Source: RGIG3102 sp964507095 (lineage in GTDB: Bacteria > Bacillota > Clostridia > Oscillospirales > Ruminococcaceae). Taken from it: a stretch of 11,353 nucleotides of DNA. The DNA lies in contig CAZDOS010000051.1 of NCBI GenBank assembly GCA_964507095.1, positions 1 to 11,353 of the forward strand. The letters are read 5' to 3'. The notes beneath the pieces were generated by a model. It made no database searches, was not told the DNA's origin, and was given only the letters and a program-made list of their open reading frames with translations. The first letter of the stretch is position 1. The number at the start of each line of letters is the position of its first letter. The translations under genes and the position numbers were made by a program. Positions 1 to 6,734 of this stretch are shown here, piece by piece.

Positions 1-546
1 CTGGGCTATCCTATCTTCGTCAAGCCGGCAAACTCCGGCTCTTCCGTGGGCATATCAAAGGCCCATAACAGGGATGAACTGAGAGCAGGCATAGGCCGGG
101 CTCTGGCACACGATAACAAGGTCGTTTTCGAGGAATTCGTCGAGGGGCATGAAGTCGAGTGCGCAGTCTTCGGAAACTGCCCTGACCTCATTGCCAGCGA
201 AGTCGGCGAAGTGGGAGCAAGCGCCGAGTTCTATGACTATGATGACAAGTACTACTCAGGAACATCCGTCACCTTCATTCCGGCAGACCTGCCTGAAGAG
301 ACAAGGCTCAAGATAAGAGAGCTTGCTAAAAAAGCCTACACCGCAGCGGACTGCCGCGGACTTTCAAGAGTCGACTTCTTCGTGAGAAAGGACGGAAAGA
401 TCCTCATCAACGAGATCAACACCCTGCCTGGATTCACAAACATAAGCATGTATCCGAAGCTCATGCAGTACATGGGAATGACATATCCTGAACTCATAGA
501 CGGCATAATCTCTCTCGCTTTCAAAGGAGAAGAAAATGAAAGATAG
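1..546 (+). CDS. ddl: D-alanine--D-alanine ligase, C-terminal part (partial, 5' end outside window)
   Basis: This ATP-grasp enzyme joins two D-alanines in the cytoplasm for the peptidoglycan stem peptide. The reading frame is open from base 1, and 181 residues remain, about half of a normal Ddl. Visible family landmarks in order are the ATP-binding strand VKPANSGSSVGISK right at the edge, the EEFVEGHEVECAVFGN segment, the FYDYDDKYY omega-loop region, SRVDFFVRKDG, and the metal-binding INEINTLPGFT near the C-terminus. The FYDY/KY arrangement fits an ordinary D-Ala-D-Ala ligase rather than a VanA-type D-Ala-D-Lac ligase, although part of the specificity region is missing. The true start lies upstream, and the GTG at 46 is an internal valine codon. 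The gene overlaps murI by 11 bases, so the two are probably translationally coupled. Confidence 0.95.
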   Translation: MGYPIFVKPANSGSSVGISKAHNRDELRAGIGRALAHDNKVVFEEFVEGHEVECAVFGNCPDLIASEVGEVGASAEFYDYDDKYYSGTSVTFIPADLPEETRLKIRELAKKAYTAADCRGLSRVDFFVRKDGKILINEINTLPGFTNISMYPKLMQYMGMTYPELIDGIISLAFKGEENER

Positions 547-1345
547 ACCGATTGGAGTGTTCGATTCCGGTCTCGGCGGACTGACATGCGTAAAGCAGAT
601 CCTCGAGATGCTCCCCAACGAGAACATCGTCTTCCTGGGAGACACCAAGAGGAATCCTTACGGAGTGAACACCAAAGAGACTCTCACAAGATATACCACC
701 GATGACGTTGCATTCCTGCAGAGGAGAGACGTCAAGCTGATCGTTGCCGCATGCGGCACCGTATCCAGCAATGTCCCCGCCCGGCGGATACAGGGCCTCA
801 GCGTTCCGTTCGTTGACGTCATCACCCCTACAATCGACGCAGCTCTCAAGGCTACCAAGACGGGAAGGATAGGAATAATCGGAACCACGGCCACTATCAA
901 GTCCGGAAGCTTTGCCAACAGGCTCAAGAACCGGGACAAGAATGTGCAGACCGTTTCAAACGCATGCCAGCAGCTTGTCGCTCTGGTAGAGAGCGGAAAC
1001 ATCGAGGAAGACAATTTCACCACCAATCAGGTCACCAGCGAATACCTTGCTCCAATCAAGGCCTTCGGAGTGGACACGCTGATACTGGGGTGCACGCACT
1101 TCCCAATCATCTCAAAGATCATACAGAACATAATGGGACCTGACGTGGTCCTGATAGACGCCGGAAAGGAAGCCGCCAAGGAGGTCGCAAGGCTCCTGCC
1201 TCAGCTTAATCTGGAGAGGCAGACCCCGAGAGACGACACCAGATACTTCGTAACGGGTGACAGTGCCGCCTTCGACAGCGTGGCCAACATCTTCCTGGGC
1301 GGTGCCGATGATGTCAGGAGCGTCACGGCCGACATCTACGAATAG
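536..1345 (+). CDS. murI: Glutamate racemase
   Basis: It converts L-glutamate to D-glutamate for the peptidoglycan stem by a cofactor-independent two-cysteine mechanism. At 269 residues it has normal family length. The N-terminus carries GVFDSGLGG with Asp10 and Ser11, followed by GDTKRNPYG (usually GDTxRxPYG). The first catalytic cysteine is Cys73 in AACGTVSS and the second is Cys186 in LGCTHFP. Most racemases read ACNT at the first site, and here the Asn is Gly74; both cysteines and Thr75 are kept, so activity is still expected. The ATG at 536 lies inside the end of ddl, preceded by AAAGGAGA, which supports this start. The pairing with ddl fits D-amino-acid supply for the cell wall. Confidence 0.95.
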   Translation: MKDRPIGVFDSGLGGLTCVKQILEMLPNENIVFLGDTKRNPYGVNTKETLTRYTTDDVAFLQRRDVKLIVAACGTVSSNVPARRIQGLSVPFVDVITPTIDAALKATKTGRIGIIGTTATIKSGSFANRLKNRDKNVQTVSNACQQLVALVESGNIEEDNFTTNQVTSEYLAPIKAFGVDTLILGCTHFPIISKIIQNIMGPDVVLIDAGKEAAKEVARLLPQLNLERQTPRDDTRYFVTGDSAAFDSVANIFLGGADDVRSVTADIYE

Positions 1346-1348
1346 GAA

Positions 1349-1777
1349 ATGAAGGAAAACTATCTTATAACCATTGACGGTGTCATCGAATATCCCGAAG
1401 ACACCGAAACGATAAGCCTCACCACCGTCGGCTCCTACTACACAAAGGGAGGCAAAAGATACATATGCTACCGCGAGAGCGAATCAACGGGCTTTGAAGG
1501 GTGCCTTACCACCGTCAAGGCCTGGGAGGACGGCGTGTCCATCACAAGATTCGGCTCGGACGATTTCAAGACGAACCTGACCATACAGAAGGGCGCTGTC
1601 AACATATGCAATTACGAGACGCTCATGGGGACCATGATGCTCGACATCGACGGTATCGACGTGGAGAACAGACTGAATGATGAGGGAGGAGACCTGTCCT
1701 TCTCATACAGCCTCAACGCCGGAGGCATGCTGATAAGCGACAACAAGGTTAATGTTAACATTAAGGAGATTAATTAA
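1349..1777 (+). CDS. DUF1934 (YwiB-like) beta-barrel protein of unknown function
   Basis: This is a 142-residue soluble protein without a signal peptide or membrane segment. The sequence pattern resembles the DUF1934 family (calycin-like small beta-barrel, B. subtilis YwiB): an N-terminal strand LITIDGVIEYP, an aromatic-rich centre GGKRYICYRESESTGFEG, and the C-terminal LSFSYSLNAGGMLISDNKVNVNIKE. In many Firmicutes this family sits directly upstream of argS, as here, which strengthens the assignment but does not give a function. The ATG starts three bases after the murI stop with only a weak AGGA close by, so it probably depends on ribosomes arriving from murI. No catalytic motif is recognisable. 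Confidence 0.85.
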   Translation: MKENYLITIDGVIEYPEDTETISLTTVGSYYTKGGKRYICYRESESTGFEGCLTTVKAWEDGVSITRFGSDDFKTNLTIQKGAVNICNYETLMGTMMLDIDGIDVENRLNDEGGDLSFSYSLNAGGMLISDNKVNVNIKEIN

Positions 1778-1779
1778 CA

Positions 1780-3534
1780 GTGGATCTGAAATATTTTGAC
1801 GGAAGGAACCTTGCCAAGAGCCAGATCACCGGTATGGTGGAATCGGCCCTGTCCAGGTGCATCGAAAGCGGAGAGCTCCGGGCTGCGGACGCTCTGCGCC
1901 CGTTCTCGGTGGAAGTGCCTCGGGACACAAAGAACGGAGACTACTCCACCAATGCCGCCATGGTTAACGCAAAGGCCTTCAGAAGCAATCCGAGAGCGAT
2001 AGCAACACGGATAACATCGCATATAGACCTTGAGGGAAGCTTCTTCGAGAGAGTCGAGATCGCCGGACCGGGCTTCATAAACTTCTACCTGGGAAGAGAA
2101 TACTACTCCACGGTAGTAAGGGCTGTTCTTGAGAACGGTGACGACTACGGCAGGACTACCATCGGAAAAGGCAAAAAATACAATGTGGAATTCGTTTCAG
2201 CCAACCCCACAGGTCCAATGCATCTGGGCAATGCCAGGGGCGGAGCTCTCGGCGATGTCCTTGCCGAATGCTACAACTGGTCCGGATATGAAGTCGCCAG
2301 AGAATTCCTCATCAATGACGCAGGAAATCAGATAGAAAAGTTCGGACTCAGCCTTGAGGCGAGATACATGCAGATCTTCGATCCGAGCTATCCGTTTGAC
2401 GAGAAGTTCTACCAGGGTGCTGACATCACCGCCAGGGCCAGGGAATTCTATGACATCCACGGTGATGCATACAGGGACAGACCGCTTGACGAGAGGAAGC
2501 AGGCTCTCATAGACTACGCCCTTCCTAAGAACGTGTCCGACATGAAGAGCCATCTCGAAAAATACAGGATCAATTACGATGTATGGTTCTCCGAGCAGGC
2601 CATGAGAGACAGGGGCGACGTGGAAAGAGCAATCGCAACTCTCACCGCCAACGGCTACACCTATGAGAAGGACGGAGCTCTCTGGTACAAAGGCACTGCC
2701 CTCGGTGAGGAGAAGGACGAAGTTCTCATCCGCGCAAACGGCATTTCCACATATTTCGCCGCAGATATCGCCTATCACTATGACAAGCTGGTCACCAGGG
2801 GCTTCGACAAAGCCATCGACGTATGGGGCGCTGACCATCACGGACACGTTGCCAGGATGAAGACGGCAATGGCTGCTCTCGGTATCGATCCGGAAAGACT
2901 GTATGTCGTCCTGATGCAGCTTGTAAAACTTGTTGCGGATGACGTGGACGAGAACGGAAACCCTATCCTTGACGAGAAGGGAAATGTCAAGAAGAAAGAG
3001 ATCAAGATGTCCAAGAGGACCGGCAAGGCGATAACCCTGGTCGACCTTCTGGACGACGTCCCGACAGACGCGGCAAGGTTCTTCTTCAACATGCGTGAAC
3101 CCAACACTCACCTGCTCTTCGACCTCGATCTTGCCATAAGGGAAGACAGCGAGAATCCGGTGTACTATGTGCAGTATGCTCACGCCAGGATCTGCAGCAT
3201 CCTGCGCCGGCTTGAGAAAGAGGATCTGGTGTACAGCGGTGTGGAAGGAACCGATCTGGGTCTTTTGACTGACCCGGCAGAGACGGATCTCATAAGAGTC
3301 CTCTCATACATGCCCGGCGAAATTGTGGACGCAGGCGCTTCCTATGACCCATCCAGGATCACGAAGTATTCCATCAACCTTGCGACTGCATTCCACCGTT
3401 TCTACACTGCCTGCAGAGTCCTGGGAGATGACAAGGAGCTTTCAAAGGCAAGGCTCGCTCTGTGCGTAGCATCAAGATACGCCATTGCAAACTGCCTGAA
3501 GATCATGAACATCACTGCTCCGGACAAGATGTAA
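1780..3534 (+). CDS. argS: Arginyl-tRNA synthetase (class I)
   Basis: It charges tRNA-Arg with arginine in the cytoplasm. The 584 residues match the family's usual 550-600. An N-terminal Arg-specific domain (about 1-115, ending VEIAGPGFINFYL) comes first. The Rossmann core follows, with the HIGH-type motif HLGN at 148-151 inside NPTGPMHLGNARGG and the KMSK-type motif at 409-412 (KMSKRTG). A DALR anticodon-binding domain, roughly 455-584, begins near YYVQYAHARICSI. Many ArgS enzymes have lost the canonical KMSK lysine, but this one keeps it. The start is GTG at 1780, two bases after the DUF1934 stop, with AAGGAG at 1763-1768. It is the last gene of the housekeeping operon, followed directly by an intrinsic terminator. 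Confidence 0.97.
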   Translation: MDLKYFDGRNLAKSQITGMVESALSRCIESGELRAADALRPFSVEVPRDTKNGDYSTNAAMVNAKAFRSNPRAIATRITSHIDLEGSFFERVEIAGPGFINFYLGREYYSTVVRAVLENGDDYGRTTIGKGKKYNVEFVSANPTGPMHLGNARGGALGDVLAECYNWSGYEVAREFLINDAGNQIEKFGLSLEARYMQIFDPSYPFDEKFYQGADITARAREFYDIHGDAYRDRPLDERKQALIDYALPKNVSDMKSHLEKYRINYDVWFSEQAMRDRGDVERAIATLTANGYTYEKDGALWYKGTALGEEKDEVLIRANGISTYFAADIAYHYDKLVTRGFDKAIDVWGADHHGHVARMKTAMAALGIDPERLYVVLMQLVKLVADDVDENGNPILDEKGNVKKKEIKMSKRTGKAITLVDLLDDVPTDAARFFFNMREPNTHLLFDLDLAIREDSENPVYYVQYAHARICSILRRLEKEDLVYSGVEGTDLGLLTDPAETDLIRVLSYMPGEIVDAGASYDPSRITKYSINLATAFHRFYTACRVLGDDKELSKARLALCVASRYAIANCLKIMNITAPDKM

Positions 3535-3550
3535 TATCATCAGAACAACG

Positions 3551-3589
3551 CGGATATCCCCGGCTCATGCCAGCGGGATATCCGTTTTT
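3551..3589 (+). terminator. Rho-independent terminator after argS
   Basis: A perfect 10-bp inverted repeat, CGGATATCCC (3551-3560) and GGGATATCCG (3575-3584), is followed at once by five T. The loop contains a further GCT/AGC pairing. It sits 16 bases after the argS stop and separates the housekeeping operon from the nonulosonate operon. Confidence 0.9.
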
Positions 3590-3605
3590 CTCTGCTGTCG
3601 GTCAT

Positions 3606-3619
3606 TGAACGGCCGTTCA
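3606..3619. repeat. 14-bp perfect palindrome in the argS-neuB intergenic region
   Basis: TGAACGGCCGTTCA is its own reverse complement. It has no T-tract and lies about 120 bases upstream of the probable neuB promoter, directly beside a second inverted repeat. It could be an operator or part of an RNA fold, but no function is shown. Confidence 0.55.
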
Positions 3620-3620
3620 T

Positions 3621-3650
3621 GCAGATACGGCAGGGATTCTCCGTATCTGC
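3621..3650. repeat. Inverted repeat, 10-bp arms with 10-base loop
   Basis: GCAGATACGG (3621-3630) and CCGTATCTGC (3641-3650) are perfect complements. No T-run follows on either strand, so it is not a standard terminator. A smaller CGAC/GTCG hairpin (3650-3660) follows. The rest of the argS-neuB gap (3535-3796) contains no ORF worth calling. Confidence 0.55.
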
Positions 3651-3718
3651 GACATGGTCGGCACAACTTGAGCCGTCATAAAATTAACACTTAAGACATA
3701 CAAAATCCCCCTTTTGTC

Positions 3719-3748
3719 TTTAACTGCCGGCCCTGTCTGTGTTAAAAT
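3719..3748 (+). promoter_or_regulatory. Probable promoter of the nonulosonate operon
   Basis: An extended -10 element, TGtTAAAAT (3740-3748), has a poor -35 candidate TTTAAC (3719-3724) at 18-bp spacing. The following AT-rich stretch includes a TATAAT at 3760-3765 that lacks a good -35. The leader to neuB would be about 40 bases, too short for a riboswitch. Confidence 0.45.
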
Positions 3749-3796
3749 GATATGAAATATATAATAATACTTTAACTGAATTAAGGAGAAACATAC

Positions 3797-4792
3797 ATGT
3801 CCGTACTCATAATCGCTGAAGCAGGCGTGAACCATAACGGCTCGCTCGAACTGGCAAAGAAGATGGCACTCGTTGCCAAACAGGCAGGCGCTGACATCGT
3901 AAAATATCAGACTGCCGTTCCTGAACTGGTCATAAGCCAGTATGCTCCAAAGGCTGAATACCAGAAGGAATCGACGGGTTCCGGCGAGAGCCAGCTGGAA
4001 ATGGTGAAGAAGATCCACTTCGGATTTGCCGCGCACCGCGAACTCAAGGAATACTGCGATTCAATAGGCATAAAGTACCTTTCCACGCCTTTTGACATGG
4101 ACTCGATAGATTTTCTGGAAAGCCTGGACATGCCTTACTGGAAGATCCCTTCCGGCGAGGTCACCAACCTGCCATATCTTGAAAAGATCGGAAGCCTCGG
4201 CAAGCCGATAATCATGTCAACGGGAATGTGCGAGAAGAGCGAGATAAAAGCAGCGCTCGACGTTCTGTACAAGGCGGGCGCAACGGATGTCACGGTCCTT
4301 CACTGCAACACCGAGTACCCTACTCCGCTTGAGGACGCAAACGTAAGAGCAATGCTTGACATCAAGGAGACCTTCGGAACAAAGGTCGGCTATTCCGATC
4401 ACACCCTCGGTCTCGAGGCTCCGCTTGCGGCAGTTTCTCTCGGAGCCACAGTGCTCGAGAAGCACTTCACCCTCGACAGGAACATGGAAGGACCTGACCA
4501 TGCGGCTTCAATGGATCCTGAGACCCTTGTGGCTCTGGTCAAGGCAGTACGCAACACCGAACTTGCACTCGGCGACGGGATCAAGAAAGTCACTAAGAGT
4601 GAGGCAAAAAACAAGGACATCGCCAGAAAGAGCATTGTCGCAAAGGTAGCCATAAAGGCCGGAGAGACCTTCACGACAGACAACATCACCGTCAAACGTC
4701 CGGGCAACGGAATAAGCCCGATGAAATGGTATGAGGTGCTGGGACAGAAGGCAGTCCGCGACTTCTCAATCGACGAGCTCATCGAGCTCTGA
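3797..4792 (+). CDS. neuB: Nonulosonic acid synthase (N-acetylneuraminate/legionaminate synthase)
   Basis: It condenses phosphoenolpyruvate with ManNAc, or a 2,4-diacetamido-mannose analogue, to give a nine-carbon sialic-type acid. The 331 residues contain an N-terminal TIM barrel opening with IIAEAGVNHNG, then KIPSGEVTNLPYL, STGM and HCNTEYPTP. The metal-binding histidines are His202 (GYSDHTLG) and His223 (EKHFTLD). A C-terminal SAF/antifreeze-like domain runs from about residue 276, beginning ARKSIVAK and including KRPGNGISPMKWYEVLG. The AEYQKxSTGxxESQLEM stretch fits both E. coli-type NeuB and LegI enzymes, so the exact substrate cannot be fixed. AAGGAG at 3783-3788 places the ATG start well. 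It is the first gene of the operon; the next begins 32 bases downstream. Confidence 0.93.
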   Translation: MSVLIIAEAGVNHNGSLELAKKMALVAKQAGADIVKYQTAVPELVISQYAPKAEYQKESTGSGESQLEMVKKIHFGFAAHRELKEYCDSIGIKYLSTPFDMDSIDFLESLDMPYWKIPSGEVTNLPYLEKIGSLGKPIIMSTGMCEKSEIKAALDVLYKAGATDVTVLHCNTEYPTPLEDANVRAMLDIKETFGTKVGYSDHTLGLEAPLAAVSLGATVLEKHFTLDRNMEGPDHAASMDPETLVALVKAVRNTELALGDGIKKVTKSEAKNKDIARKSIVAKVAIKAGETFTTDNITVKRPGNGISPMKWYEVLGQKAVRDFSIDELIEL

Positions 4793-4824
4793 TCACGGTT
4801 TTCACTGACAGCAGGAGAACACAG

Positions 4825-5304
4825 GTGAAGATACTTGTAAAGAGCGTCTATGACGCATTCGACTACTGTATGAGCCATTACTATCCTTTCGGCCTTGAAG
4901 AATTCGCCGAAAGGAGCGACAGGTATGCCGTCATTTCCATACAGGACAGCCATCTGGGAGGTTTCGGTTTCAAATTCACCGAAAACAACTTCTGCACGGG
5001 AGTTCTTACGCTGCTGTTCGACGATACGGTAAGGGATATCCCCGGCACCGTACTCTTTTCAGAGGAGCAGGCCGAAAGGATCATCGACTTCATACTTGAT
5101 CATCTGGATTCTGACACGCTGCTTATCCACTGCTACGGAGGCCAGTCGCGTTCCGTTGCAGTGGCTGCATTTGCATGCATGATGCTCGGATCGGACAATT
5201 CCTCCTTCTTCGAGAAGGCAAGACCGAACGAGCATGTTTATTCGACCCTGGCGAAAGTTCTTGAGAAGAGAGATAACTCATATATAGAGGAGGACCCATC
5301 ATGA
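4825..5304 (+). CDS. Cys-based tyrosine/dual-specificity phosphatase-like protein
   Basis: This 159-residue soluble protein carries the phosphatase signature Cx5R as HCYGGQSRS, with nucleophile Cys103 and phosphate-binding Arg109. Asp66 or Asp67 in LLFDD, upstream of the P-loop, is a plausible general acid. The downstream RPNEHVYSTL resembles bacterial and phage predicted tyrosine phosphatases (COG5350-like). The target is unknown: a phosphoprotein, a phospho-sugar or a regulator of surface polysaccharide assembly are all possible. Standard bacterial NeuB makes an unphosphorylated product and needs no phosphatase, and the sialate-9-phosphate phosphatases I know of are HAD enzymes, unlike this fold. 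The start is GTG at 4825 with AGGAG at 4813-4817; the stop overlaps the next gene as ATGA. Confidence 0.8.
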   Translation: MKILVKSVYDAFDYCMSHYYPFGLEEFAERSDRYAVISIQDSHLGGFGFKFTENNFCTGVLTLLFDDTVRDIPGTVLFSEEQAERIIDFILDHLDSDTLLIHCYGGQSRSVAVAAFACMMLGSDNSSFFEKARPNEHVYSTLAKVLEKRDNSYIEEDPS

Positions 5305-5534
5305 AATGGCTGTTTGACAAGGCAGACGGATATATAAAGACCATGAAGTGGCAGGATCTGTCACTTGTAAAACTCTGTCTTTTTTCCATCGGTCTCATCG
5401 TTGCCGGATCCATTGAGAAGAAGGGAATCAGAAAGCTTCTGAGGAACATCGGCATACTGGGCTTTGCTGCTTCATACATTCCGCTGATGTCCAGATTCCT
5501 TCCTTTCCTGTTCAGAAAAGAGGATGTCGATTGA
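5301..5534 (+). CDS. Small protein with two predicted membrane segments
   Basis: A 77-residue protein with a charged, amphipathic N-terminus (1-19) and two hydrophobic stretches. They are roughly residues 20-38 (SLVKLCLFSIGLIVAGSI) and 50-71 (IGILGFAASYIPLMSRFLPF), separated by the basic linker EKKGIRKLLRN, with a charged tail RKEDVD. It resembles small clostridial proteins that databases sometimes label permease of phosphate ABC transporter, a label with no functional support that I know of. GAGGAGGA at 5287-5294 is a strong ribosome site. It overlaps the phosphatase gene by 4 bases and neuC by 4 bases, so it is a true member of the operon. It might anchor the phosphatase or a biosynthetic enzyme at the membrane, but that is only inference. 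Confidence 0.75.
   Translation: MKWLFDKADGYIKTMKWQDLSLVKLCLFSIGLIVAGSIEKKGIRKLLRNIGILGFAASYIPLMSRFLPFLFRKEDVD
5517..5523 (+). promoter_or_regulatory. Ribosome binding site fixing the TTG start of neuC
   Basis: AAAGAGG ends 7 bases before TTG at 5531. The next in-frame start would cut into the MKKRIAVVTSTRADYG nucleotide-binding N-terminus, so TTG is preferred. TTGA also contains the stop of the upstream gene. Confidence 0.7.
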
Positions 5535-6703
5535 AGAAAAGGATCGCGGTGGTAACATCCACCAGGGCAGATTACGGTCTTTTGAGACCGGTCATAGCAA
5601 AGATCAACGAAAGCGACAGACTGACCCTCTCTCTCATAGTCACGGGTACTCATCTGCTGGAGCCTTTCGGCAGGACTGTCAGCGAGATCGAGAGGGACGG
5701 ATTTCCGATACGGCACGAAACGGACATCCTGAAGTTCGGTTTCACAGAAGAAGGAACGGCCAGGACCATCGGATATACCGTCCGGCGGTTCACGGATCTC
5801 TGGACTGAAGACAGACCCGATGCCGTTCTGGTGCTTGGGGACAGATACGAGATATTTGCGGTCGCTACGGCTGCGTCCGCGCTTTCCATACCGATAGCCC
5901 ACATATCCGGCGGGGACGTGACAAGGGGAGCCAAGGACGATTTCTACAGACACTGCATCACCAAGATGTCCTCTCTTCACTTCCCTTCCTGTGCTGACAG
6001 CTGCAAAAGAGTCATTCAGCTGGGAGAGGACCCGTCAACGGTCCACAATGTGGGAGGTCTTGGAAACGAGAACATAAAGAAAGTGCCTCTCATGTCTCTT
6101 GAAGAGTTCAAGGACAGCATAGGCTGGCCGGAGCTTGACAGGTTCGCACTCATAACCTATCATCCCGTGACCGCGTCCGGCAGAGACGTCAGGGACGACA
6201 TGGATCGGTTTCTCAAGGCTCTGGAGAGGACAGACCTTGACCTACTGTTCACCAAGAGCAACCGGGATGCAGGCGGAGATGTCATCAACCGGATGGTAGA
6301 CGAGTTCTGCGCACTCCACCCTGACAGAAGCAAAGCCTTCTTCTCGCTTGGACTCAGAAGATATCTTTCTGCAATGAAATACTGTGCTCTCGTAGCAGGC
6401 AACTCGTCCTCGGGAGTCGTAGAGACACCTGCTTTCGGCAAGGCCGCCGTGAATGTCGGTGAAAGGCAGGACGGAAGGTTCATCGCAGAAAACGTCATAT
6501 GCTGCAGCACTTCCCGGGAGAGCATAACTGAAGCTCTGAACGCTGCCCTTTCCGAAGAGCACCGGATCAGATGCGCCCATGTCACAAATCCTTATGAGGC
6601 GGGAGTCGAGACTTCAGCTGAGATCGTGAGGATAGTGACTGAATGGCTCAGTGGAGACATTCCGCCTAAAAGCTTCCACGACGTGGAATTTGAAATACAT
6701 TAA
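5531..6703 (+). CDS. neuC: Hydrolysing UDP-HexNAc 2-epimerase (NeuC/LegG type)
   Basis: It hydrolyses UDP-GlcNAc, or a nucleotide-linked diacetamido sugar, with inversion at C2 to release ManNAc or its analogue for NeuB. The 390 residues match the family length. Visible landmarks are VTSTRADYG at the N-terminus, VLGDRYEIFAVATAA with Asp104, HISGGDVTRGAKDDFYRH (124-141), ITKMSSLHFPS, the YHPVT histidine, and the C-terminal UDP-binding NSSSGVVETPAFGKAAVNVGER. At the position where E. coli K1 NeuC has HIHGGE, this protein has GGD (Asp129), a conservative change at a catalytic position that also occurs in some relatives as far as I recall. Without LegB/LegC/LegH homologues nearby, the UDP-GlcNAc to ManNAc reaction is the simplest reading, but LegG activity is not excluded. 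Confidence 0.92.
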   Translation: MKKRIAVVTSTRADYGLLRPVIAKINESDRLTLSLIVTGTHLLEPFGRTVSEIERDGFPIRHETDILKFGFTEEGTARTIGYTVRRFTDLWTEDRPDAVLVLGDRYEIFAVATAASALSIPIAHISGGDVTRGAKDDFYRHCITKMSSLHFPSCADSCKRVIQLGEDPSTVHNVGGLGNENIKKVPLMSLEEFKDSIGWPELDRFALITYHPVTASGRDVRDDMDRFLKALERTDLDLLFTKSNRDAGGDVINRMVDEFCALHPDRSKAFFSLGLRRYLSAMKYCALVAGNSSSGVVETPAFGKAAVNVGERQDGRFIAENVICCSTSRESITEALNAALSEEHRIRCAHVTNPYEAGVETSAEIVRIVTEWLSGDIPPKSFHDVEFEIH

Positions 6704-6724
6704 ATAAAATGGAATATACATTTT

Positions 6725-6729
6725 GGAGG
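6725..6729 (+). promoter_or_regulatory. Shine-Dalgarno site that decides the ATG start at 6735
   Basis: GGAGG precedes ATG 6735 by 5 bases. A longer frame from TTG at 6723 would place this site inside the coding sequence and add four residues ahead of the MKKALIVGLGSMG dinucleotide fold, so it is rejected. Confidence 0.85.
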
Positions 6730-6734
6730 AAATC

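Noticed and set aside
1..546. VanA/VanB-type D-Ala-D-Lac ligase
   Set aside because: The FYDYDDKYY region fits ordinary Ddl, no vanH or vanX partner is present, and the neighbour murI fits core cell-wall synthesis.
2197..3183. 328-residue open frame on the minus strand
   Set aside because: It lies wholly inside argS, which has complete synthetase motifs, and its product has no recognisable domain. It is a codon-bias shadow.
3621..3650. Inverted repeat read as a second terminator
   Set aside because: No T-run follows the stem on either strand.
5524..5808. 94-residue plus-strand frame starting at an ATG near the neuC start
   Set aside because: It is out of frame with neuC, which is clearly recognised across the same bases.
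5123..5980. 285-residue open frame on the minus strand
   Set aside because: It spans parts of three well-supported plus-strand genes and its protein is low-complexity and unlike any family.
6723..6734. TTG upstream start for the first Gfo/Idh gene
   Set aside because: It would bury the GGAGG ribosome site in the coding sequence; ATG at 6735 directly precedes the dinucleotide fold.
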